Shown here in pieces: positions 36,557-49,000 of a DNA stretch of 64,000 bases; the first letter of the stretch is position 1; every line of letters starts with the position of its first letter. Position numbers and translations under genes: made by a program. Under the pieces are notes generated by a model. It had not been told where the DNA came from. It was given only the letters and a program-made list of their open reading frames with translations, and searched no databases. The DNA comes from Mnemiopsis leidyi (lineage: Eukaryota; Ctenophora; Tentaculata; Lobata; Bolinopsidae), in the NCBI GenBank assembly GCA_000226015.1, contig JH153850.1, forward strand, positions 53,502 through 117,501, written 5' to 3'.

Positions 36557-39500
36557 CTATTTACAAATGCTGTCAACTTTATACGTCCACGCGTTTTTTC
36601 CTTTGTCACAAGTCAGGTTAAAGGAACGTCCGTCTGCGTTGAATACAAAATTTTTATCCACAGCATCTTCGTTAACTCCATTGTTACACGATATCACGCA
36701 ATGCACCTGGAGAGTTTTGATTGACTTTGGAAGGGCTTCAATTTAAGTTGCAGAATATGAATTACATCTTAAAAATGCAACATGAATTAAGCAAAAGCAG
36801 CTTCTTGAAATGAATAAATCATATAGATAGGTATGGAGTTAATATAAGGAAGCTACCTATAAAGTTCTACAGAGTCGGTAAACGTCCAACAAGCTTACCC
36901 TGGTGTTTTTTGGAGACCGAACTGAGTTACACTGAGCAGTTCCTTGTAGAGGTATAACATCCTCCACCGCACACAAACTCTTGTAGTAGTCAGGTGGAAT
37001 CGCTGGCAAAGAAGAGTGTCAGTAAAAATGTTATTAAATTTTTGTTCTAACCTCTGTATTTTTTTAGTGACAATTTCAAATTAGCTCTTCAATTTTATCC
37101 TGTAATGATTGTCTGATACGGAGAATTGGAGGTGTATGTTTTGGTTTCCTAATTCCTATCTATAAATCCTATTGCCAAAAATGTATGTTATCATGCTGAT
37201 GCGGTATCTCAGTGTGTATTATACGTCAGTGTGTTTCATGTATGTTAGAGCGGGAATGTCTTAATCTATAATTTTAAGGCGAACTGTTGAAGTTTATAGC
37301 ACTCATCATTGATTGAGATTTCAGTCTTGATGTAAGCTAATGTCAGGTTTAAACCTGCAAAGTCAAATAAAAAAACCCTAACAGTCTGACTGTTACTTAC
37401 TGGTAGTCCAGACTGGTTTGGTCATGGCGAAGAAGAAGATGGCAAGTAGGGACAACAAGGTGACAATAACTGAAAACATCTGACATCGCTTCTCCGTCTG
37501 CGCATCTCTCGGGACCCTGCGGAGTTGATCATTTAGTTATCTCAACGGAGTTTTCTAATCACTAGAAATTCTGCGGAGTAAATTAGTTAAAATCAACAAT
37601 CGGCTATGATTTTTCAGTTTCTAGCAGGGTTTTAAGACTCCTGTGGCCTGCCACTGTTTTATGATTTGTGTAAAGTAGTTGATGAGCTTGCTGAGAATTA
37701 AATTCTGTTTCTCTCTCACAAGTCAAACCCTTGCTACATTCTGAGGACAATTTATTGGATCAAGAAACTTTACATCAAACGATTATATTATACTGATGGT
37801 AAAAAAAGTTTGTTATGTAAATATGTTCAAGTAAAACCCACGGTTGTACACTTTCACCCATCCTAGCATGAACTACAGCCGTCTCCGCAACCCTCCCACG
37901 ATAACCCATGACAATACTAGCTGACACATCAACTCACAACAGCACTAACCGACCTACAAACACCCCTGTGTCGGTGCTCTGTTATTGATATGGGATAACA
38001 ATAATTGGTGATCATCAAATTGTGTTGAACAGCTCATCTTGATTTTCCAAGGAGTTATGCGGCTGAAGCTGAGGTATGTGTATGACCTGTACTAGTTATC
38101 CCACAATAATGAGCGCTAGTTAGATTGTTTTCACCTCCATCCCATCAAGTTCAATTAGTCCATTAAGATTGTACCGCGCTAGAAAGCTGATGGATTCATT
38201 GGATGTGGATGTTTGCATTAAGTTAGATTTAAATATTGTCTTACAATTGGATTTCTGATTTATTAATCAATTGTTAAAGTCCCCATCATAGTTTTCCCTT
38301 CCTTTTAGAGTTCAAACTGTAAGAGTCAACCAACAGACCAGTAGGCAGATGCAAGAGCTCTATTAATTGGTTGATTGGACACAGCTTATTAATATTATAC
38401 TTTGATAAGTTAATTGATATTCTAATACCGCAAATGGCAAGTGATACTATCGCCAAAAACTTTTTTCAAATCTTACTGTATTGTTTCCGCTGACATTTGA
38501 GTTTGACCTCCTCTTTGTCGGTGAAATCAGTTTCAAAGCTACCAATTAAGCGACCACAAAGCTTTCTGCTTAAGTCGTCAACCCGAGGTTAAAGAAAAAT
38601 AAAGATAACATGTGATAAAAGAAAAACTGTAACTTTGGATCCGGTGACGAACTTTTTATCGTGCTATAAGCCAATAAAACCGCGACAAAAAGGCAACGTC
38701 TCAAGGAACACAGGGCTGCGATAATTGCAATCCACTTTGACCAACCCACTGACATTTCAGGATCCACTCGATTATTTTGTAACTCAAGATGGTGAGCTGT
38801 TGACAACATCCTTCCGCGACATTGCAACATTCTTTCATTACTTAAACTGTAAGTTGATGGCTTCCGTTAGAATGCAGTACGTTGATTTCATGAAGGCACG
38901 AGAATCGAAATTTACTAGGTTTAGTCTTGACTACTGATTACTAGGAATTTTATGGCTATGAGGATTATCAAAAGTAGAACAATAATTTTGATGTGTAACC
39001 AGTGTGAACTCGAATAGAAATGTTAATTGCCGGTTAGAATATTCTTAAGAAACATACCAATTCAACGGTTTATATTAAAAAAACACTGGGATGCTTCATG
39101 ACAACAACCGTTGCCATTGCTTACCATCAATCATCAAAAAATGAAATATAAGCCATAAGGGTTGGAAATTATTTATTCTTGATTCTCAAAACTAGTTGCC
39201 ATAAATAGATAGTTAGGAAAGTTGTGAAGCTACATTCTCGCGAATTTCTAACAAGGTTCGCATTAGCACGGAGCATCATGATCAGTGATCACACTTACAC
39301 ATTCACCCATGTCTCCTCATATCACACTTACACAATCACCCATGTCTCCTAATATCACACTTACACATTCACCCATGTCTCCTCATATCACACTTACACA
39401 TTCACCCATGTCTCCTCATATCACACTTACACATTCACCCATGTCTCCTCATATCACACTTACACATTCACCCATGTCTCCTCGTATCCCTTGGTGTCGT

Positions 39501-42500
39501 ACTGTTTCATCAAAGTCCTGTGTCGGTTGTACCTCTTCTCCTGGTTTCTCTTCAACAGAAACTCCCGCTTCTCCACCTCACTCATGTTCTTCATCTTCCA
39601 CAAGTCTGGGTCCACCTCTCTCGGGTTCCTCCCTAGCCGGGGCGACCCTGAGTTGAAGTTGAAGGAGCGCCCATCAAAGGGCGGAAGCATGGACAACCTC
39701 CGGGCTTGTCGTTGGAGAACGGGGTGCGATCTTACCGGTCTACTTTTTATCGGCGTTGTTTTGGGCGGAGCCATGGTGTGGAAAAGGGTAGGCAAATAAA
39801 CGAAAAAGGGTCAAATCGAAGGTCGTGATCGTATGATTGGATTCTATCACAGCAACGTTAAATGTTACTATTACTGGCAGTTGACCATATCAACATTGAT
39901 ATTGAGTAGTACTAAATCTAACGAGTAATGGTGTTGTTTATTTATAGCCTTGTCCTGCTAGAATAACATTAATCATAATCTATCTTAGGTTGGCAATAAA
40001 AAGCGTTTCATAATTTCAAATAATCATAGCCCTTGTCAGAAGATCTGACCAGGACAACTATTGTCTGCAGCTACTGTTATCATACATACATACAACACAT
40101 GTGTTGTCTGCTGGACTGCTGAAAAGCAACAGCGAAGCCTCTGGAGTCTGGTCGAGTCTGGTGGTTTCGAACTCTTCTGCGCCTACATGGAAAGTCGACT
40201 TGGATGCTTAGATCCAAGTAGGGAAGTATCGGCTTCACTTTATTGTATGAGAGACTAGTTTGTCGTCACGATTGAAAGATTCAAAGATCTTGTCTTGTAT
40301 ATAAGTGATCATATCAGAGCCGCTAAGGCAGGCGCGCTGCCACTAAAATTGTGACGTGACATTAATCACTTTTAGCGGTAAGTTTGTTGGAATAATGAAA
40401 TTGAATAATTTTGGTTCTTAATATTTTCAAACTTTCCCCTTTGAAGTAAGCATTTTGCCATCTTTTGTTTTAATAAGTCATGGTCAATAACCAGACCTAG
40501 ACGTCCGGTATCATGGTTGTGTGAAGAGTTCTTTGATCTATATTAACAGCTTTTATGTAATATCTATTCACAGCTTGCTGATATTAGCAGCTTGCTTCTT
40601 AACTTACATCTTGCCATTCATGTAGCCGTGTGTGTACCCATAAATCCCCCAATTAAAACTCTGAATCCTGTGTTTCTGGTATCTCTTCTCCTGAGCCAGC
40701 CTCTTCGCACGGTCAAGATTCTTCTCTACATGCTCAAAAAACTGGTTTGTCTTTAATGGCTCTACTTTTGCGGTAAAGGGTCCCATAGCAACCCCAGCTT
40801 CTTGCTTGACGATGTGCAGTTGAGAATCAGATATTACAAGAACGCAGCAATAAGGTACGATTCGATTTGAAAAAAGGAAGTAAGGTTGAGGCTCAAACTC
40901 GTGGTTGCCAAGGTAGGGTGCGATTCAAGCCTCAGCAGGCTCAACTAAAGAGCTATCTTGTAAGCATAATGTAAGCATAATGTGAGCATATTAATTCCGT
41001 GATCTTGCTCAATCTTGTGCCCGTATCTTAAGTGCTCTAGATTACTTACGTACGTCAGTAACGCAAGATAATGGCGCAGGACGAAAATTCCCAATTATGC
41101 AACCTGATTCTGCATATCATGTCGTTTCCAAATCACGTGACATGAACCAAGTGTCCGATCTCTCTCAACTTCTCCCTCGTGACGGCTCTGTCTCACTTTA
41201 CTGCAGGACCAGACTAGCCGGGTGCTGCTTACCAGCAAGTAAGCAAGTAAATGTGCGACTGTAAGTCTGCTGAATCTTCCGCGTCTGGCTCCAACTTAGC
41301 CACTCCACCGGCAATCGATACCGTTTTAAGACCGACCAGCTCATGATCAGACGCAAAATACCATAAAGGCATACATGTGAGGGACAGACTCTTAGTCGGC
41401 CTGAAATTGTTCATCTCGATGATTATAATTAGCGCTAGTACTTGGAGACAAAGTGCAATGAATTGGGCCTGAATGGTAATGAGTTTATTCACTTTGTTAA
41501 ATCTAGGTTCGACCTACAAGGCTAAATTACTAGCACGAACTTTACTTCTTTTCTCACCACGTTTTCAAGATTACTTGAGTGATTGTGGGAAACAGAAGGA
41601 AGGTCGAATGAAGACTGTCAAGTTCGATGATTTCTCGATGATTCCTGTCATTTATTTCATGAATAGCCCCTGGGAAAAATAAGCTTAATAAGGCTTAGAA
41701 TAAGCTTTTCCTTCATTCCCAAGATCTTTTCAAGACGACAGCAGGTAATGTTTTCTATGCTCGAGCAGCCGATAGAAGGTTAACTTTAAGAGAGCTGTTT
41801 CTTTGTAGTAGCAGCGAATAGTTATTCAGCCTCATAACAGTTCTGATTTGAATGTTACTCTTCTCTGTATGACTAAGAAATGCGATCTTTTAGGAAACTT
41901 TTTTTACTCGAAATAACAAGAATTTGGGCGCAATTCTTGTTATTTCGAGTAAAAAAAGTTTCCTAAAGGATCGCATTTCTTAGTCATACAGCGAAAAGTA
42001 ACATTCAAATCAGAACAGCTGTTTCTCATCTCTCTCTCATATTTTGGGACTTCAGATTGGAAACCGAAACCAGCTGTCAAGCAGGTTCCCGGGCTAAGTG
42101 TTCAAGTGTCAATTAAGCTAAGACTTCCCGACTGCCATAAACTCACCGAATATCATGACCTCCGTCGTACCCAATCACGTCGTACTTCATAGTCTGCCTC
42201 CTGTGTCTGTTATAACGCTTCTTGTTACCCCTGGCTATCATCATCTGTTTCCGTACCATAGCTGCCTGGGCTTTTCCCTCCTCAGCTATTGCCACCGTTA
42301 CTCTCCTGATCTTTTCAAGCCCCACATGATGCTTGTTTTTGTGGTGATGTCCCAATAGTTCCTCAGGACGATGGTTTGATGAAGATCCGTATCTGCTTTT
42401 CATAGCAGATACGTGGGACAGCGCGTTGATCATTTTGTAGGAATCGAGTTGCAAAGAAGACAGTCACAACAAACTAATACAACATTGTGAAATGTAGATT

Positions 42501-42973
42501 TACTTGCAGAGTTATAATATTCGTGTATTGTTGATTCAAGCAAATCGGAGCAAGCCATGTTTATTTAAAAGTCTCTTTTTAGTGGAGAATGAAGGTATAC
42601 GTTTTTTGTAAAATAAGCCAAGTTTAACTGTACGTAGCTTATACCATGCTTGAAACTTGAAGCAATGGTTGTCTGCTTCTTGCTTGCTAAAATAATTATT
42701 TCCCTACGTTTTCCGATGACAATCCCGATTGTCCTACACCTCGAGAAGATGGTGCACTATTGTAGCTGTCACGTGACCTAGAACACTTCCTTTGATAGTA
42801 AAAACAGTACAACTGAAAGTACAGCTACAAAATTTGGTAAAGCACATAAAACTATTTTACTATTCAAAAAAAATACCAACTGTACTAGTACATATACATA
42901 CATGTATTTGTAGTTGTACTAACTTATTGCTGTGTATATATATTGTTGTAGAATTGTATAAACATTGTTGTAA

Positions 42974-43004
<31 letters not shown>

Positions 43005-43023
43005 CTATTANNNNNNNNNNNTA

Positions 43024-43061
<38 letters not shown>

Positions 43062-46000
43062 TTACAACAATGTTTATACAATTCAACAACAATACAAGTA
43101 CGAACACAACTTTTCTTTCAACTACAGTACAAACACTGTCATATTAGCCTCTTATAATCTATATTAATCTTAATGTGATACTGTATAACCGATTTACCTG
43201 CTTTAAAAGCATAAGACATTATAGCTTACTTTGTCTTATGAGATGTGGAGTGTCAGCCAGCACAAAAATGAGATACAAACGAAAATTGGACTGATCAGTT
43301 AAAGAAGAAAACTTTTGAATCAAGAATTGAAGGTACTCCTCTGAAAGCTAAGCAGACTTACTTTTGTGGTTCCTCCATGGACTTGCTGGGGTAAGCTTCA
43401 TGGACCCTGCTAGCCTTCCTGTGAGCCTCGTACCTCCTCTCCATAGATTTAATGGTGTCCTGTCTGAACACCTCCAACATAGGACGAACCCGCCTCTGAT
43501 CCGACCCTCTCCGAGAGTCAAGCTCGAAGATGTCCTCCAGGGACCCTGACGGGGCAGCCGCACTTTCAGTTTCCCTGACATGGAACTCGTCGTCAGGAGT
43601 CTCGTAAAAGGCAGCGAAACTGTCACGGTGGACAGGGGAGTGTCGGTAGGGCTGGGGAGACGCCCTCATACCTCTCCTGTCGTGTTGTTGCTGCCCCAGG
43701 ATACCCAACATTCCAGGGAGGGGCGCTCCTCGCTCGCACTGCATTGGCGGCATGTGGGACATTGGTTATTCTTGAATTCTTGCGAAATATCCTTTTTATG
43801 AGCACTCTTCCTTCTTCCTTAGATTTTATTTAGACAATCCTCCGATCTAAAATTCTTCAGAAAGTCACACTTTACCGTTACGGGTACATGTTTGAACACT
43901 GGAACCGTCAACTTTTTCTCCAAATCAAGCTTTTTGCTGTTTTGGGATAATTTATCGGTCAAGAAGAGTATCAGTGATAGTGTTGTATTGAGTCAGTGGG
44001 AAGTTTTCTGGGTCTGAATGGAGCTGTTGCAGAAAACAAAGAAAGAAAGTTGTGACAGACTGTATGCGGTTCAAGATTCAGACAATCACAAAGCTTGGAT
44101 AAATATTAATAAGCGATACAGCTCGGCAATAAAAGAAAAAACCTTTTCGCTAAATGATATAATAGTCAAAGTTATATTATATGGCAACAATAGCTCTATT
44201 TGAACGTCTTAACAATTACCGAATATATTTGCAAATATCTTCACGAACGGAAGTTTACTGCAAGCTTGCGATACATCAAACCAAGTTAAACTGCGTCGGT
44301 TAATTAGGAAAACAGTCGATGAGAAGAGAAAGTGTTGCTTCACATTCACATAATATAAGAGATTGTTCTCAAGACGGTACGATCGACTATCAACGACCTG
44401 CTGTCAAACTGAAACTCCTTAACTAACTCGCTCCACTCAGCAGTAATTGCAGACAAAAACGAAATTGAAATACAATACCTTAGCGAGTTCAACTTTTTTC
44501 GGTTGAAACTATCGTTTTCGTCTAGAATTAGACGTTATTTTGCGGTTGAGAACTAGGTTTTCCGTCTAGAAAAGTAGAAACTGATGCGATTTTTCTGTAA
44601 GAAACTGATGTTTCGTTTAGAAAATGACGTTTCAGTCTATAACATATCGATGTGATTTTTCCGTTAGAAACTGATGTTTCTGGTAGGAATTGATGTTTTG
44701 GTCAAAAAATGGATGGCCGCAGGATAATCAATTCGAACCGAAAAAAACTTCTGGCCGAAATTTCTGAAATCGTGCTACCTGTAAAAAACTTTTTTTTGCA
44801 CCTATGGCCTATTCCTTATTTTAAAACATAATTATAATACACAGTAGATGGCTGTATTACAGCCTCTTAAATTGTAAATTTGACGTAGCTAGACAAGAAG
44901 TATTGGACAACTCCCTCAGCAGTGGAAGAAGTGCGAGAGAAACAAGGAAATTGTGCCAGAGGTAATGACCAAGATGTCCAGATAACGACTACCGTAGTGT
45001 ATACGTGGACGAAGAAATATTGCACGAAATGTTAAGAGTCAGCCGTCAGGCTATTAGTGTATTAGTAGCAGTGGTCAGACGAGACGTAGTCTTGCTTAGT
45101 TCAATCTAAAGTTACTTTTTCAGCTAGAAATATGGTAGAACTAGAACCTCTGTGCAGAAACTGGTAAAATGAGCAAAGCGGAAAGTAGAGTTGTCGGTAT
45201 GTTGCTCTGACTATCGCGACATATAATTGTCCACTTCAAGCTATTACATTAATCCGCAACTTTAATCGATAATTGTAATTGAATTATCATAAAATGGCAC
45301 CATAAATTGTTGATTATCATTATACTGTCGCTAGCTAAGACATTGTTCATCAATAATTGTCGTGCTAGATAAGCTATAAAGAGTAATCAATTATCAAAGT
45401 TTACTGCGTATAACAACGTGATAATGCTATAAACATTTATATTTATGATTTAGTCATATTAAAACATTTAGTCATAGGGTTGCAATTCGGCTAACAATTG
45501 ATAAGGGGCAGAAAAAAGAATAAACGATTCTTCGAAAAAGAATGAATGAGTTTTGCAGTTCGATGGGTCAAGTTAACTGGATTATACTGCACTTAAAGCG
45601 GACGATCCTTGAAATTATTAGAATTCATGAGCAAAAAAATCCTAGACGGCTAGACATGAGAGGAATTCACCCTATGTTTAGATTCTAGACTCTGGAAGAA
45701 TTTATTTTCTATCTTTTTTCCGTCAGTCTTAATCAAATTCCGATCTATAACGATGATACAAAAGTGCGAATACCAATACGCTGTTTGGTTAATTGTTTTG
45801 CCATTAATACTGTACTTCACTGGATTCTCATATAGTACCCATATAGATTGTAATTATCCCGATTTCACTTGCTTTGTTAATGAGAAAGATTTCATAGATT
45901 TATTGTGATGAGATCATAGAATGATATTAACTATGTGAATCCCAATAGTACAATGACTATAATTATGATTGTTATTTGTTTACCTATAAGTTCCTAGTAT

Positions 46001-49000
46001 TAATAATTGAAACAACATTATATCTTACTTTGATTCGTTAATTGCTTTGTCAAGCTCCTCTTCAAAGTTCACATGTTTAAAGTACTTCCCCTCGAAGAAG
46101 TCCTCCACGTCTCCAAAGAATCCCGAACTAGAACTAGACGAAGAACCGGAAGAGGAAGATGAAGAAGACGAGGAAGAATCATCGTCTTTCTTCTCTTTTT
46201 TCTCTTTCTTCTCCTTCTTTTTCTTCTCCTTCTTCCTCTCGCTTGGACTCAGTGGCACGTATTCCTCCGAGGGAGGTTCCTCGTAGGGTCCAGGGAGGGG
46301 TGTAAAGTTAGCCATGGCAGGGCTGGCGCTCGCACTCGCCATCTCGTGCAGCTCCTTTACTCGGTAGATTATTGTTAGTCGGGGATGGCAATACTTTCAT
46401 CTTTTTATACTAAACAGAAATGGGAGATATTACCGACGAGCAAAATCCGATTAAAGTTAAACTGCAGATGGTCTTTGCGGAATTCGGATGTATAAAACTA
46501 GAAAAAAAGAAATATCAGGCCGTATAATGTATTGTATAACGATAGACAAAGCAAAAAGTAAAACCGAGAAAAACGCTTAGCGCACAAAAGCAAACTATAA
46601 AGCACACTCTGCTTTGCCATCGCGTCACAATGTATAGTAAAAGCTTTCAGTAAAAATAGCAGTTATACGCGTCTAATTCTTCACTATAGGCATAGCAGTC
46701 TACCCCGACTGAGGTGGTCCCGGCAAGCTACTGCGTTTCAATGTTCGAGCAACCTTTCAGCAGCTCTCTGTAAAAAGTAATCAAGTGCGGACTCGGCTGT
46801 GTGTCAATAGTAAGGCCTATTCAATATAAATATATGTGTTCTTTGTGTGTATGTGGCAATAAGTGTCAGCTTTAAGAATGTCCAAACATTTTTTAATGAC
46901 AAACTGTCTAGAAATGATACGTTCCTCCGCAGAACTTTCTAGTTACAAACAACTACATAACATATGATTATTATATCTTAACCGATGTTGGCATGGTCTC
47001 TGAAGCGAGATTTGAGCTCTTTTTGTGTTGCGGCCAACTTTACACATTCATTTTACTTTAAGTCTTCTTTGGCACAGAGGTGATACTATTTAACTCCATA
47101 CCAACCAGACCGGGCAAACTAGGGATACCTCGGTCTTAAAATATGAAGGAATCTGAGGCCAAACCTTGGTTTTATGTTTAATGACAATGTCAGACAAATG
47201 AAATTATGCTTGATTTGACGAATAACTGGTATAATAGACAAATGTTTTTCACACTTTTAAGGCCTAGGCCTTAAAGTATTGCAACTTTTTTATTACCAGC
47301 TGAAATTTTGTAGTTATTAAGTGAATCAGTTATTCATCAATTATTGTGATTGACGTCAAAATTGTTGGGGAGGAAATTTCTTCTTTATCAACGTGCCATC
47401 GATTGACCAATGAGAAGCCAATAAACTTTGAAAAACGCGGTCACGTGATAGAAAAAATGTCATACTCTTGTCTCCTCCCCGGCTCCCCAAGAATTCGGAC
47501 GTCCATTCATTAGCGACTGGCTTATGTGACTCAACAGCAAACTTCAAAAACAAAACTGGACTCAAGAGACTAGAGCATATTGTTGGATAAAATAGTAAAA
47601 TAACGAAGAAACGATCATCAAACTCCAAGTTTCACGCAATGCGCGTCCGCATAATATAGTTAACCTCGATTATTTTAGGAAGTAAATTTGCTTTTGTCTT
47701 TCCAATTACCAATTCTCACGATGTTTACAATGTGAATGTCTTAATGTTACCGCAAGCCAACTTTTTACAAATAGTAGTAAAGATGATCCGGTCTCCGGAT
47801 GATATCTAGATATCCGGACAATATCTAAAAAAATATTATAGTATTTTGGTACTAATATCAGCTTATCAACGAAACGTAATCGCCCGGAAAATAAAGATAG
47901 AAAATTTTCCTGCAGTAGTGCAGCAACGTTAAGGTAGTAGTAAAGTGTTAAACAATGTGAAGTTCAGAAATTGCTGTAACTTTAAAGCTTTAAATAAAGT
48001 AACATATTCAGTCTATGTTAGAGATGCAAGGAATGTCACAGATATATATTTGTATGTTTTCGGTATCTTTTCGACTATGTGCTAAAGGCATTTAATCACT
48101 TTGTGCTTCGAGACTGGTCAACCTTGATTTTCATAGTCACTTGATCTTAGCGGGGAGCTGTTGGTCGAGTTTTTTTGCTGACTAGTTTAGATGAAGTATT
48201 ATAGTTAAGCGGAAATACATTTTTTTGGGTCGGTTAAGCCCACTGGCCATTGGTTATTCGGTCGTTGTTTAAACATGCATAGAATCATGTTTTAAACAAC
48301 CCATATACATATTCAGTTTAGTATTCTTTTCTTCAAAGCATGTTCAAATAACAGCAGAAATAATTCAACAACAAATCAAATGAACGGTGGGCAATTATAA
48401 AATAATAATTACACAACTGGTAAGGATAACATAGAACTGCCCATAAATCCAGCACATTGCTCAAGGAGCTGTGTCAGGTGGGTATTCTAAAACTAGTATG
48501 TATAGAGAAGTAGGGGTTAGATCCGGTTCGGCGATGGTACGTGGCGATTATAAATCTAAATTCTCCAAAATTTGTTGGATTCGAGTGGCGAATCTGGAAA
48601 CAACTCAAATTCTAGAGGAATTGAAGTAGCAAGTGTTAGCGGAAGAAATAGCTAAATAGAACAGATGTATGTAAATAAATGTTGAACATTATTATAGAGA
48701 GAGGGGATGTGTGCACTGTGCAGGTTGTTCTGGGCGTGCTCCTCTAAATTGCTCTCATATCCGGTAGAGGTCCCGGTAATTCAGCGAGACGAGCTTTAAA
48801 GCAGTCACGTGATCATTATTGTTCCCTGAGTGTGAAATTGTGGAGGAAATATGAGCTGTAACGAGGACTACATTTGCTTGGCAAGGTGAAAGGAAAATGT
48901 TGAAACTTCTGGTGAAGTTAGTTGAATATTAGATGTCTAAATTTCCCCTTAGACTGTTTCCTAAGAAAACTGCCAACCCTTTTACGATTGAGTTAATCTC

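Noticed and set aside
38570-38830. Minus-strand frame with a hydrophobic stretch between the common exons and exon A
   Set aside because: No acceptor/donor pair in a fitting phase was found. Composition is not convincing.
47356-47628. Minus-strand 90-codon frame with a hydrophobic start
   Set aside because: It ends in a stop without a phase 2 donor, has no family resemblance and no transcript context. It may be chance.
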